Shown: positions 33,418 through 40,397 of the stretch, one piece after another | How positions within the stretch are numbered: the stretch's first letter is position 1 | Layout of the letters: every line of letters starts with the position of its first letter | Source: Mesorhizobium loti | GTDB taxonomy: Bacteria > Pseudomonadota > Alphaproteobacteria > Rhizobiales > Rhizobiaceae | Reading direction: 5' to 3' | DNA: 44,084 nt | NCBI RefSeq assembly: GCF_002858745.1 | Contig: NZ_PJRO01000023.1 | Span: 1 to 44,084 of the forward strand | The notes under the pieces: generated by a model | Told to the model about the DNA's origin: nothing | Database searches by the model: none | The model's input: the letters and a program-made list of their open reading frames with translations, nothing else | Program-made: the position numbers and the translations under genes

Positions 33418-33683
33418 AGACCAACAGCAAGGCGCTGGAGAGCCTCTTCGACGCCTTCGCGGAGCAGCTCAGCACGATCCTCACCGATGGCCGCACGGTC
33501 GTCGACAAGGAAACCGGAGAGGCCGTCAAGATCACCCCTGACGCAGCCTCGCTGAACGTCATCCGCCAATTCCTCAAGGACACCGGTACAGCCCCAGCTC
33601 CGGGCACCAATCCGGTCGTGAACAACATCGCCCAGAACCTCCCTTTTGACGGCTCTGAACACCGCGACGACTACGCCCACTAG
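33414..33683 (+). CDS. Terminase small subunit (T7 gp18-like)
   Basis: 89 aa, the same length as T7 gp18, GTG start overlapping the holin stop. Helical N-terminus and DAASLNVIRQFLKD segment. Recognises the concatemer and helps the large terminase. Confidence 0.9.
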   Translation: MKTNSKALESLFDAFAEQLSTILTDGRTVVDKETGEAVKITPDAASLNVIRQFLKDTGTAPAPGTNPVVNNIAQNLPFDGSEHRDDYAH

Positions 33684-33792
33684 GGCCTACAGAGACGCCC
33701 CAGGACTCGCGCTAGGCTGCACTTGCGCCATTCTAGCTCCAAGCTCGTAACGCCTGTCCTGGGCGCTCCCTGACCTCATTCCAAAGGAATTA
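33684..33792 (+). other. Non-coding hairpin region before large terminase
   Basis: 109 bp with an 8-bp perfect long-range stem (CCCAGGAC near 33700 with GTCCTGGG near 33755) that encloses a GCTAG/CTAGC stem. Possibly an mRNA processing element; no promoter of the GGTGACCACTAG type is seen. Confidence 0.4.
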
Positions 33793-35502
33793 ATGACCAA
33801 GACTGCAATGCGGTCGGGGACAGCTTTGTCCACGCCCAGAGACCCTCTTCGCGACTTCCGCAACTTCCTCTACGTGGTCTGGAAACACCTCAACCTACCG
33901 GACCCGACAGAGGTCCAGTACGACATCGCCAGTTACCTCCAGCACGGCCCAAAGCGTCTGATCATCGAAGCCTTCCGAGGCGTAGGGAAGACCTGGGTCA
34001 CCGCCGCATTCGTCTGCTGGGTCCTTTATTGCAACCCTCAGGAACGCATCCTGATGGTCTCGGCGTCGAAGCAACACGCTGACAACATCTCAACCTTCAT
34101 CCAGCGCCTGATCTTCGAGATGCCGCTCCTAGCGCATCTGAAGCCTCGACCTGACCAGCGCATGTCAAAGGTGGCGTTCGACGTTGCCCCGGCTGCCGCT
34201 GCTCCCCAGCCTTCCGTGAAATCCATCGGCATCACCTCCCAGATCGCCGGTAACCGCGCCACCCTGATCGTGGCCGACGACATTGAAGTGGCCAACAACT
34301 CCGACACCCAGCTCAAGCGAGACAAGCTCTCTGAGCAGATTAAGGAGTTCGACGCCGTGCTGTCCCCAGGTGGCCGTGTGGTCTTCCTGGGCACGCCTCA
34401 GACGGAACAGTCGATCTACAATTTGCTGCCGGATCGTGGCTATCAGGTGCGCATCTGGCCAGCCCGGTTCCCTACCGAAGAGCGCCGCGCCAAGTACGGC
34501 TCGAAGCTCGCCCCACTGATCACGAAGAAGCTGGAGGCTGACCCCAGCCTCGTCGACCAAACTGCCGACCCCCAGCGGTTCTCTGAGCAGGACCTATTGG
34601 AGCGTGGGCTGTCCTATGGGCGCTCAGGCTTCTCCCTCCAGTTCATGCTCGACACCAGCCTATCGGACGAGGACAAGTTCCCCCTCCGGTTGTCTGACAT
34701 GATCGTCATGGGGTTGAACCCTAAGAAGGCCCCGAGGGAAATCGTATGGGGCTCCGGCCCGGATCAGGTGATCGAAGCGCTACCGACCATCGGCCTGCCC
34801 GGTGATCGTTACCATCACCCGATCTTCTTCGACAAAGACTGGCTCGACTACGAAGGCACAGCCATGTTCATCGACCCATCAGGTCGTGGCAAGGACGAAA
34901 CCGCCTGGGCCATCGTCTCGATGCTCCATGGAACCCTCTATCTGAAGAAGGTTGGAGCTGTACGCGGCCATGGCTACGCCGACGCTGTTCTGGATCAGAT
35001 CCTCGACGACGCCAAGGAACAGGGCGTCAACGTTATCAAGGTCGAGCCCAACTACGGCGACGGTATGTTCGCCCAACTCCTCCGCTCCCGAGCCTCGGTT
35101 CGCTACCCTGTGCTGATCGAAGACGCTGAGTGGTCGAAAGCTCAGAAGGAAGCGAGGATCATCGACACCCTGGAACCGATCCTGAACCAGCACCGCCTGG
35201 TGGTCTGCTCCAAGGTCATCGAATGGGACTACCAGTCGACGGAGAACCTCCCCGATCAGGAGGTCAACCGCTACAGGCTCTTCCACCAGTTGACCCGGAT
35301 CACGAAGGCGCGGGGCTCCCTTGCCCACGATGACCGTCTCGATGCTGTTGCAGGATGTGTCGCCTATTGGATGGACTGGATGGCCAGGAACACGACGGTT
35401 GCTGTGGAGCAGAGAAAGCAAGAGCTGCTCGACCTGGAACTGGCTCGGTTCATGGACAATGCCCTCGGGGGCTCCTTCCAGTCGTCCCCTCGGTTCTTCT
35501 GA
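33793..35502 (+). CDS. Terminase large subunit (T7 gp19-like)
   Basis: 569 aa (T7 gp19 is 586), ATG after AAAGGAAT. ATPase Walker A-type FRGVGKTW (K66) and Walker B LIVADDIE (D162, D163). Nuclease acidic residues at D361 (FIDPSGRGKDE) and in HDDRLDAV (D513, D514, D517). Packages DNA into the procapsid and cuts concatemers at the genome ends. The last virion gene, as in T7. Confidence 0.97.
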   Translation: MTKTAMRSGTALSTPRDPLRDFRNFLYVVWKHLNLPDPTEVQYDIASYLQHGPKRLIIEAFRGVGKTWVTAAFVCWVLYCNPQERILMVSASKQHADNISTFIQRLIFEMPLLAHLKPRPDQRMSKVAFDVAPAAAAPQPSVKSIGITSQIAGNRATLIVADDIEVANNSDTQLKRDKLSEQIKEFDAVLSPGGRVVFLGTPQTEQSIYNLLPDRGYQVRIWPARFPTEERRAKYGSKLAPLITKKLEADPSLVDQTADPQRFSEQDLLERGLSYGRSGFSLQFMLDTSLSDEDKFPLRLSDMIVMGLNPKKAPREIVWGSGPDQVIEALPTIGLPGDRYHHPIFFDKDWLDYEGTAMFIDPSGRGKDETAWAIVSMLHGTLYLKKVGAVRGHGYADAVLDQILDDAKEQGVNVIKVEPNYGDGMFAQLLRSRASVRYPVLIEDAEWSKAQKEARIIDTLEPILNQHRLVVCSKVIEWDYQSTENLPDQEVNRYRLFHQLTRITKARGSLAHDDRLDAVAGCVAYWMDWMARNTTVAVEQRKQELLDLELARFMDNALGGSFQSSPRFF

Positions 35503-35530
35503 GCCCCTCAGTCACCCTTCAGGCAATTGG

Positions 35531-35549
35531 GGTGACCACTAGGACTACC
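35531..35549 (+). promoter_or_regulatory. Phage RNA polymerase promoter, copy 4 (phi-OR-like)
   Basis: GGTGACCACTAGGACTACC, 28 bp after the large terminase stop. T7 has a promoter at the corresponding right end (phi-OR) that acts in replication and packaging. The next plus-strand gene is about 700 bp away, which argues for such a role rather than simple gene expression. A CCCTATAGGG palindrome follows at 35560-35569. Confidence 0.7.
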
Positions 35550-35637
35550 CCCGAGGGTTCCCTATAGGGTTATACCTAAGGTGACACCTGATGAGAAACT
35601 GAAGATACCCTTAGGTGCCACCCGATAGCCTCCCCTC

Positions 35638-35694
35638 CCTGTGCCCCTAAGGCTCCCTTGCTGTTCTCCCTCGGGGGACCTGAAGGGGCACAGG
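35638..35694. repeat. 11-bp inverted repeat between convergent genes
   Basis: CCTGTGCCCCT (35638-35648) and AGGGGCACAGG (35684-35694), perfect arms with a 35-bp spacer. It could be a bidirectional terminator between the terminase transcript and the minus-strand gene, or part of the packaging/end-processing site. Confidence 0.6.
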
Positions 35695-35697
35695 TAC

Positions 35698-36042
35698 TCA
35701 GGAGTCCAGCCCCTGGTCTGTAATCCTGTCCCCCAGCTTCTCAATGATTTCAGATGCTTTGACAGCATCGACAATGTCTAGGCCAACCAAAGGGGCACCG
35801 TTGAGTACCAGAGGCTTACCCGTGAAGGCATCTACGATGGCCCACCGACCAGTCTCCTTGTCCTGCGACTTGATGTACCTAAGGGGCATCTCGGGGGGAT
35901 ACTGAAGGGGGACCTCAGGAATGTTTAGCAGAAAAATCTGAGCGAGGGATCGGATAACTAGCACGCGCCAAATCCCCCCGTGCCCCCTTCGATCCACCTC
36001 ACGTGGACAGCTCTGCTTCCCTTCTGTCTCACCTTTCGTCAC
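35698..36042 (-). CDS. Minus-strand hypothetical protein
   Basis: 114 aa from GTG 36042, or 63 aa from ATG 35889. The last 63 residues look like a real domain (GRWAIVDAFTGKPLVLNG, then a helix with IIEKLGDRI). No helix-turn-helix is visible. It opposes the terminase gene and occupies the inferred genome-end region, where T7 has no gene. A candidate minus-strand promoter lies immediately upstream and would give a nearly leaderless message from the longer start. Confidence 0.55.
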   Translation of the reverse strand: MTKGETEGKQSCPREVDRRGHGGIWRVLVIRSLAQIFLLNIPEVPLQYPPEMPLRYIKSQDKETGRWAIVDAFTGKPLVLNGAPLVGLDIVDAVKASEIIEKLGDRITDQGLDS

Positions 36043-36049
36043 ATGAGGA

Positions 36050-36080
36050 CGGATTATCGAATGATTTCAATGTGGCAAAC
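36050..36080 (-). promoter_or_regulatory. Candidate sigma70-type promoter for the minus-strand gene
   Basis: Reading leftwards: TTGCCA, 16-bp spacer, TAATCC, ending a few bases before the GTG at 36042. Hexamer match only. Confidence 0.3.
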
Positions 36081-36182
36081 CTAATGCATCGTTTGATTTG
36101 ACCATGCCGGGAGCCCTAGGGGGTGCCTGAAGGTCGACTGAATATGAGAAATGCTCACGTCTTGGTGTCCCAATCGGTGTAT

Positions 36183-36211
36183 TTGTCCTACCCTTGCGTG
36201 TCTCTTATGCC
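36183..36211 (+). promoter_or_regulatory. Candidate early host-type promoter
   Basis: TTGTCC (36183-36188), 17-bp spacer, TATGCC (36206-36211), about 40 bp before the first small early gene at 36253. Hexamer match only. Confidence 0.3.
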
Positions 36212-36252
36212 GCGCGTAAGGCTACCCTCAGGGAACGCTAGGGGCTCACTGT

Positions 36253-36423
36253 ATGTCATCGGTCACGTTGACCGTTCGTCTTGTCGCTATTGGTGCGCTT
36301 CTGGCTGCCGCTTGGTGGCGCTCTCGGGTGCCCGATAGGTATGGCCAAGGGGCTGCTTTGATATTCGCTGGCGGTGCATCCCTAGTGACGCTTAACCAGT
36401 ACATCGCGGAAGCGACCTATTAG
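36253..36423 (+). CDS. Small two-helix membrane protein, early-region paralogue A
   Basis: 56 aa. Hydrophobic helix at about residues 6-22, an Arg-rich turn (WWRSRVPDRYGQG), then a second hydrophobic segment (about 34-49). The gene directly after it has the same layout and similar residues, suggesting tandem duplication. No Shine-Dalgarno of note. Small early membrane proteins of phages often act in superinfection exclusion or host takeover, but nothing here shows which. Confidence 0.65.
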   Translation: MSSVTLTVRLVAIGALLAAAWWRSRVPDRYGQGAALIFAGGASLVTLNQYIAEATY

Positions 36424-36426
36424 ACC

Positions 36427-36618
36427 ATGACGAACGATCCTAGCTTGCCGACCCTCATTATCGCTACCGTCGCCTGTCTAGGCTTGGCCATATGGATGCA
36501 CCGTAGGGGTGACAAGACTGGCCGTGGCGTTGCTCTAGCGTTCGCCGCATTAGGCGTTGTGTCAGCCATTGGGCGCACCTTGGCAGACAACGGCCATTAC
36601 CTTTTGGCCATGTTCTAG
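36427..36618 (+). CDS. Small two-helix membrane protein, early-region paralogue B
   Basis: 63 aa, 3 bp after paralogue A. Helix (about 8-24), basic turn WMHRRGDKTGRG, second helix (about 35-50) and a polar tail. Aligns with A over most of its length (LA..W..R..D..G.G.AL.FA). Confidence 0.7.
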   Translation: MTNDPSLPTLIIATVACLGLAIWMHRRGDKTGRGVALAFAALGVVSAIGRTLADNGHYLLAMF

Positions 36619-36629
36619 CCGTTCCGCGG

Positions 36630-36658
36630 TTGATTTCCTGAAAAAAGATCACTGTAAA
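36630..36658 (+). promoter_or_regulatory. Candidate sigma70-type early promoter
   Basis: TTGATT (36630-36635), 17-bp spacer, TGTAAA (36653-36658) within the most A/T-rich part of the window. It would read rightwards into the small early genes and on towards the integrase. Hexamer match and base composition only. Confidence 0.4.
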
Positions 36659-36742
36659 TTCAATGGCTTATGAGAAAAATGGGCCTATCTGTCGTTTTTT
36701 CTATTAATCCCTATTGCGGGACGATCCCTGTTTAGGTACATA

Positions 36743-37015
36743 TTGGCCATCGAAGCAACGGCACTGACCGACGCGGAGAGACCGGGGACAAACCCTCGGC
36801 GCAGCGAGAGGCCCACGGGCCTTGACCATACAGCGGAACCAAAGCCCACCTCGGATAGACGGGGAGTAATGGGGCGTGAACCGGGTACGGTTGCGAGAGA
36901 AGAGCCTAGAGGCGATGACGTCACACCTAATCAGGTGGACCAGCCAGCAGAGCTAGGTGGACCGCAACGTAAGCAGTGGCAAGACCAGCGATGGTTGAAC
37001 CGGGCAACGCGATAA
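36743..37015 (+). CDS. Possible hypothetical protein, low confidence
   Basis: 90 aa from TTG, or 49 aa from ATG 36866-36868 with a GGGAG just upstream. Very polar, rich in Arg, Pro, Glu and Thr, with no hydrophobic core. It may be a disordered protein or a non-coding RNA with small hairpins (for example GGCCCACGGGCC near 36811). Confidence 0.35.
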   Translation: MAIEATALTDAERPGTNPRRSERPTGLDHTAEPKPTSDRRGVMGREPGTVAREEPRGDDVTPNQVDQPAELGGPQRKQWQDQRWLNRATR

Positions 37016-37032
37016 GTTTGACCTTATCAAAC
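37011..37032 (+). other. Two mutually exclusive small hairpins
   Basis: GATAAG (37011-37016) can pair with CTTATC (37023-37028), while GTTTGA (37016-37021) can pair with TCAAAC (37027-37032). Each stem is 6 bp and perfect, and they share bases, so only one can form at a time. Confidence 0.3.
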
Positions 37033-37102
37033 CCATTCAGGGATCATCCCGATAACGAATTGGTTCGACAAGGCCACTCTAACAACCCCGAAAGGGCTCC
37101 CC

Positions 37103-37261
37103 ATGATCGATGCGAGTTGGGTCATCGTAGACAAGGTGACCGGTGAGCCGGTGCTTGAAACCACGGATTTTGAGCTGTGCCAGTTCATCAACATCGAGCG
37201 TTACCGCGTCGTGCCAGTCTTGGCATGGCTGGTGAGCCTGAACGTTCCCGAGGAGGCATAA
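37103..37261 (+). CDS. Small hypothetical protein
   Basis: 52 aa (MIDASWVIVDKVTGEP...), natural-looking composition. Its 3' end contains the GAGGAGG Shine-Dalgarno of the next gene, which starts 2 bp after its stop. Function unknown. Confidence 0.65.
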   Translation: MIDASWVIVDKVTGEPVLETTDFELCQFINIERYRVVPVLAWLVSLNVPEEA

Positions 37262-37263
37262 CC

Positions 37264-37509
37264 ATGGCGCACCAATACTTCACCCACAGCATGACCTACG
37301 CCAAACCTGAGCCGCGCCATCGGCTGTGCATGCAGGATGGAATGGTGACGCTCCAGCAACGCGGTAGGGACAACTTCGCGGTCCGCTACGGCAAGCAGGT
37401 GGATGCCGCACTGTCCTATTCGCAAGCCTGCTCGAAGCTTGGTCAGGCGCTCATGCACCAACTGGCATGTGACGACAGGCTGGACAACCGCATTAGGGGT
37501 GAGCGCTGA
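37264..37509 (+). CDS. Small hypothetical protein
   Basis: 81 aa; ATG 37264 has a strong GAGGAGG 7 nt upstream. Cys- and His-containing, soluble. Function unknown. Confidence 0.7.
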   Translation: MAHQYFTHSMTYAKPEPRHRLCMQDGMVTLQQRGRDNFAVRYGKQVDAALSYSQACSKLGQALMHQLACDDRLDNRIRGER

Positions 37510-37599
37510 CCAATCAACAATCATGGCGAAACCGGCGCTCTTGCCGGTCGCTCTAGGGTCGCGCCTAGGGCCTGATGAGCCAGCGAATAGGTAAGGCGT

Positions 37600-37728
37600 G
37601 TGGGCACGCTGCACTGGCCGGAATGGTCCGACGATACAGGGCCGCTCTATGGGGAGATTGAGCCATGGCTACATGGACGATCACCCTTAGCTGGAAATGG
37701 AAAGGGGCCACGGTTTCGCTCACCGTGA
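37600..37728 (+). CDS. Candidate very small protein
   Basis: 42 aa from GTG 37600. The first half has a composition unlike random sequence (three Trp, acidic, Pro). A weak GGTAAGG lies close upstream. Overlaps another small frame. Confidence 0.35.
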   Translation: MGTLHWPEWSDDTGPLYGEIEPWLHGRSPLAGNGKGPRFRSP

Positions 37729-37752
37729 CCCTTATCCTAACCCTCTAGCCAA

Positions 37753-37786
37753 GGGGGCTCTCGGTCGTAAGGCCGGGAGCTTCCCC
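37753..37786 (+). terminator. Stem-loop without T run
   Basis: Arms GCTCTCGG (37757-37764) and CCGGGAGC (37773-37780), one G-U pair, extended by GGGG and CCCC across a TT bulge. It may stabilise or end an upstream early transcript before the next gene at 37846. Confidence 0.4.
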
Positions 37787-37845
37787 AAAGCTACCTCATC
37801 AAATCCCCTCTAGCAACTGGCCGCGTCGACCTAGGGTCCGCGCCA

Positions 37846-38496
37846 ATGGAACCTATTATCATGACCACGGATAATCCATTCATCGTCAAGCGGGAGCGCT
37901 ACGGTCGCCCGGATCACTACTTTGATAGCGGAGCCTTTGCGAGCGCTCTTGCCACTGAACTCGGTTACCCCTTGACGGTCCGCGAAGAGGGTGAATGGTC
38001 AACCGCCTATATCGACTGCGGCGATGGCCTGATCCTCTATGTCAACCAAGTATGGGGCAAGCTAGGACGCGCCAACATATCCGGGACTGTCGCCGGGGAG
38101 GCTGTATTAAGCCACTATGAGCGGACCCGGTTGGAGAGCGTCACGGTCGACACGTCGCGGCCTATGGCCACCCTTGCAAAGGACGTGACCAAGCGCCTCA
38201 TAGACCCTTCGAGACCGAAAGTGGCCGAGGGGCAAAATAAGGTGGCCGAAAGGCTGTCTGAGACGTCCCAACTCAAGGCGACCATAGCGGACCTCCGCGC
38301 CTCTTTCCCGGCCCTGTCGATCAGGGACCCCGAACCTAACGCCACGACGGCCAGCATCTACCTGAACAACAGCAATGGCTATCTGTCTGGCACTCTCTAC
38401 AGCGACGGCCACATGACCTTTGAACGGGTCCGCGTGGAGGGTGCCGAAGGTGCCCGGAAGCTGATCGCCTTGGTCGCCAACGGCGCGACAGGCTAG
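37846..38496 (+). CDS. Hypothetical protein
   Basis: 216 aa from ATG 37846 (ATG 37861 is an alternative). Two parts: residues 1-95 and 135-216 are alpha/beta domains, joined by a Lys/Glu-rich helical linker (about 110-135). No known signature. Largest protein of the early region. Confidence 0.85.
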   Translation: MEPIIMTTDNPFIVKRERYGRPDHYFDSGAFASALATELGYPLTVREEGEWSTAYIDCGDGLILYVNQVWGKLGRANISGTVAGEAVLSHYERTRLESVTVDTSRPMATLAKDVTKRLIDPSRPKVAEGQNKVAERLSETSQLKATIADLRASFPALSIRDPEPNATTASIYLNNSNGYLSGTLYSDGHMTFERVRVEGAEGARKLIALVANGATG

Positions 38497-38592
38497 CTCG
38501 CTCCTCCCCTCAAAGTTCCCTGAGCGCACCGGCTGGTGACCCTCCAGCGCTGGCTGGTGCGCGCCCTCATTCACTATCATCGGAGAATAGCG

Positions 38593-38979
38593 ATGCTGGT
38601 CTATCGCATTGAGGACGCGCGAGGCTACGGCCCATGGTCGGGCAGTGGCACCGCCGAAGCCTACTGGGATGCCGCCGAGGTAGGCACCAATCCCAACGAT
38701 CACCCTAGCCCCTATGTGGAAGGCGGCGTGCTCTATGACGCGTACGTCCGATGGGCTGACGGTCGCTTTGGCTGCTCGTCCGTCGAGCAACTGCGGGATT
38801 GGTTCCCGTGCCCCAAGGGCCGCGAGGTAATGCGCCAGCGCGGTTATCGAGCCGTTGCCTATCAGGTCGAGCCAGAAGCCCTCTGTGAAGGCACTATGCA
38901 GGTGATCTTCCAGCAGCACCGGGCGCAGCTTGTCAAGGTTCTGGATCTCGGCACCCTTCAGCCGGTCGGCAACGCTTAG
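38593..38979 (+). CDS. Hypothetical protein
   Basis: 128 aa; ATG 38593 preceded by CGGAG. Start chosen over an upstream frame because of the Shine-Dalgarno and the natural N-terminus MLVYRIEDARGYGPW. Trp/Tyr/Gly-rich and soluble. Just upstream of the overlapping seven-gene chain. Confidence 0.8.
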   Translation: MLVYRIEDARGYGPWSGSGTAEAYWDAAEVGTNPNDHPSPYVEGGVLYDAYVRWADGRFGCSSVEQLRDWFPCPKGREVMRQRGYRAVAYQVEPEALCEGTMQVIFQQHRAQLVKVLDLGTLQPVGNA

Positions 38980-38981
38980 CC

Positions 38982-39158
38982 ATGGCCGCTCCTGCATCAA
39001 TCACCAAGGCAGCCCTCAAGGCCACCACAGCCCTACACCGCGCCAACAGCGACGGGGCTCTCCAGTGCGCCATTGAGTTGATGCTGACCGACCGCAAGAC
39101 AACCGAAGTCGTCGCCAGCCTGCGCGCTTGGGCCGACTATCTGGAGGAACGGAAATGA
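38982..39158 (+). CDS. Small hypothetical protein (chain gene 1)
   Basis: 58 aa, helical, Ala-rich (ITKAALKATTALHRAN, SLRAWADYLEER). Starts 2 bp after the previous stop and overlaps the next gene by ATGA. Confidence 0.75.
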   Translation: MAAPASITKAALKATTALHRANSDGALQCAIELMLTDRKTTEVVASLRAWADYLEERK

Positions 39159-39343
39159 GCCGCTTCGAAGTCCACGCCAAGATGATCCCAGGGAGCGATA
39201 TCGAACGGCTCACCATGGTGGTCCAGGCAGCCAACAGCCGCCGAGCCCAGCTCAAACTACTGGCCATGCTGGATCAACTCGGGATCGAGCCAGTCCGCGT
39301 CGTCACTGCCTATGTGCGCACCATGGGAGAGAATGAGCAATGA
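39155..39343 (+). CDS. Small hypothetical protein (chain gene 2)
   Basis: 62 aa; ATG 39155 follows GGAGGAACGG. Compact alpha/beta (MSRFEVHAKMIPG...). ATGA overlaps on both sides. Confidence 0.75.
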   Translation: MSRFEVHAKMIPGSDIERLTMVVQAANSRRAQLKLLAMLDQLGIEPVRVVTAYVRTMGENEQ

Positions 39344-39576
39344 GCCGCCCGAAGAAGCCGCGCCCCTACTACTCGCTGTTGACCCGCGACGGATCACCGG
39401 GATGCCCATGGGCAATCGAGTTCGGGGACTACGACCTCGACACCGTCAAGGACGAACGGGACGACTATCGCGACCGAGGCTGGAAAGCCAGCGAACTCAA
39501 AATCATCACCACAACCGACGAACAGGCCGACATCAACCGGGCTGTCTTCGAGCTGAATGAGGCGCTGCGCAAATGA
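39340..39576 (+). CDS. Small hypothetical protein (chain gene 3)
   Basis: 78 aa, basic N-terminus, then WAIEFGDYDL and a DERDDYRDRG helix, resembling small surface-charge proteins common in alphaproteobacterial phages. ATGA overlaps on both sides. Confidence 0.75.
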   Translation: MSRPKKPRPYYSLLTRDGSPGCPWAIEFGDYDLDTVKDERDDYRDRGWKASELKIITTTDEQADINRAVFELNEALRK

Positions 39577-39767
39577 CCAAGCCAGATACCCAAACAATGG
39601 AGGCAGTCGAGCTGTACCAGTTGCTCACCAGAGCGGCTGCCCACGCCTCAGTCTGCACAAACGAGACACTGCGGATTGTTAGAGGGTGGATTGATGATCC
39701 CTTCTTTGGCGCTGCGGACTTCGAGTTGGAGGCCCTGCTCCAATTGATAGACGGGAACCGCGTATGA
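39573..39767 (+). CDS. Small hypothetical protein (chain gene 4)
   Basis: 64 aa, acidic and helical. ATGA overlaps on both sides. No family recognised. Confidence 0.7.
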   Translation: MTKPDTQTMEAVELYQLLTRAAAHASVCTNETLRIVRGWIDDPFFGAADFELEALLQLIDGNRV

Positions 39768-39937
39768 CCAGGAAGGTCGTCGACCTCGCCACCTATCGCC
39801 GGCCCAAACCCGCCCCTCTGCCACCCCGTAACAATGCCCTGTGCTTCACCAAGATCGGCCTGGGCGGGGTCGCATTCGCAATCTGTCCGGGTCCCGTGAT
39901 CCGGCGCGTTCAATCTAACTTCAAGGAAATGCCATGA
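39764..39937 (+). CDS. Small hypothetical protein (chain gene 5)
   Basis: 57 aa beginning MTRKVVDLATYRRPKP, with a Pro-rich second quarter and a short hydrophobic stretch. ATGA overlaps on both sides. Confidence 0.65.
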   Translation: MTRKVVDLATYRRPKPAPLPPRNNALCFTKIGLGGVAFAICPGPVIRRVQSNFKEMP

Positions 39938-40281
39938 AATTCGCCATGAAGATTGCAGCGGCAGCGCTGGCCCTATCAACCATGCCCGCAGCCGCCGTGG
40001 TGATGATCGCGCCCCGAGCTGTCGTCATTCCTCACGTGTCCGCGCCCCATGTGTCACCACATCCGGTGGCCCCTCGCGTTGCACCACGCGCACCATCCTA
40101 CAGGCCCGTCTTCGTTCCACCCGTCCACGTCCCATCGACATCCCCCAGTCGTCAGCAGGACGCATATCCGGGGCAGGCTGGCCCCAGGGTAAATGCCATT
40201 GGGACACTGTCCCTTATCATAGCGGGTCTCGGGACCCTCTGGTTGGCGTTCGCCGGCATCAGCGCTGCGCTTCGTCGATGA
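39934..40281 (+). CDS. Exported Pro-rich protein with C-terminal membrane helix (chain gene 6)
   Basis: 115 aa. N-terminal Sec-type signal sequence (KFAMKIAAAALALSTMPAAA, possible cut after residue 21), a Pro/His/Val-rich extended region (25-80) and a C-terminal transmembrane helix (about 88-111). It would sit in the envelope with the Pro-rich part in the periplasm, a layout suited to superinfection exclusion or envelope interference; that role is inference. ATGA overlaps on both sides. Confidence 0.75.
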   Translation: MKFAMKIAAAALALSTMPAAAVVMIAPRAVVIPHVSAPHVSPHPVAPRVAPRAPSYRPVFVPPVHVPSTSPSRQQDAYPGQAGPRVNAIGTLSLIIAGLGTLWLAFAGISAALRR

Positions 40282-40397
40282 GCGCCTTCAGCCTCCTCCT
40301 GCTCGGGTGTGGTGTATGGGCCGTGATCGTGATCGGCTGCTACTGGTGGATGATCAACGATCTCAAGCGCGACCCTTCGCCAGCGCATAAAGGTTGA
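40278..40397 (+). CDS. Small single-pass membrane protein (chain gene 7)
   Basis: 39 aa with one transmembrane helix (about 4-25) and a basic cytoplasmic tail. Its 3' end overlaps by 35 bp the 3' end of the convergent minus-strand gene. Confidence 0.65.
   Translation: MSAFSLLLLGCGVWAVIVIGCYWWMINDLKRDPSPAHKG

Larger units (their letters stand above)
35516..36133. repeat. CCTAAGG/CCTGAAGG short repeats and inferred virion genome-end region
   Basis: CCTAAGG occurs at 35575, 35646 and 35878, and as its complement CCTTAGG at 35609. The variant CCTGAAGG occurs at 35679 and 36126, and as CCTTCAGG at 35516. A near-duplicate block, TACCTAAGGTGACACC, at 35573-35588 has a partner at 35606-35622. T7 carries arrays of CCTAAAG next to its terminal repeats. 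The terminal repeat itself cannot be delimited because a prophage keeps only one copy. Confidence 0.5.
37510..37845 (+). other. Mostly non-coding stretch with tiny ORFs and hairpins
   Basis: Contains competing small frames: 37600-37728 (GTG start, 42 aa with LHWPEWSDDTGPLYGEIEPW, natural-looking), 37665-37748 (ATG, 27 aa, hydrophobic end) and 37523-37594 (23 aa). I cannot say which, if any, is used. A CACGGT/ACCGTG hairpin lies near 37710-37728, and a stronger hairpin at 37753-37786 (GCTCTCGG with CCGGGAGC, extended by GGGG/CCCC). Confidence 0.5.

Noticed and set aside
36123..36338. 71-codon plus-strand frame before the early membrane genes
   Set aside because: Cys/Ser/Arg-rich composition without a domain. 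It overlaps, in another frame, the better supported gene at 36253.
38107..39000. Long minus-strand open frame of 297 codons
   Set aside because: It mirrors two well-supported plus-strand genes, has no family-like composition and no minus-strand Shine-Dalgarno. It is a GC-rich shadow frame.
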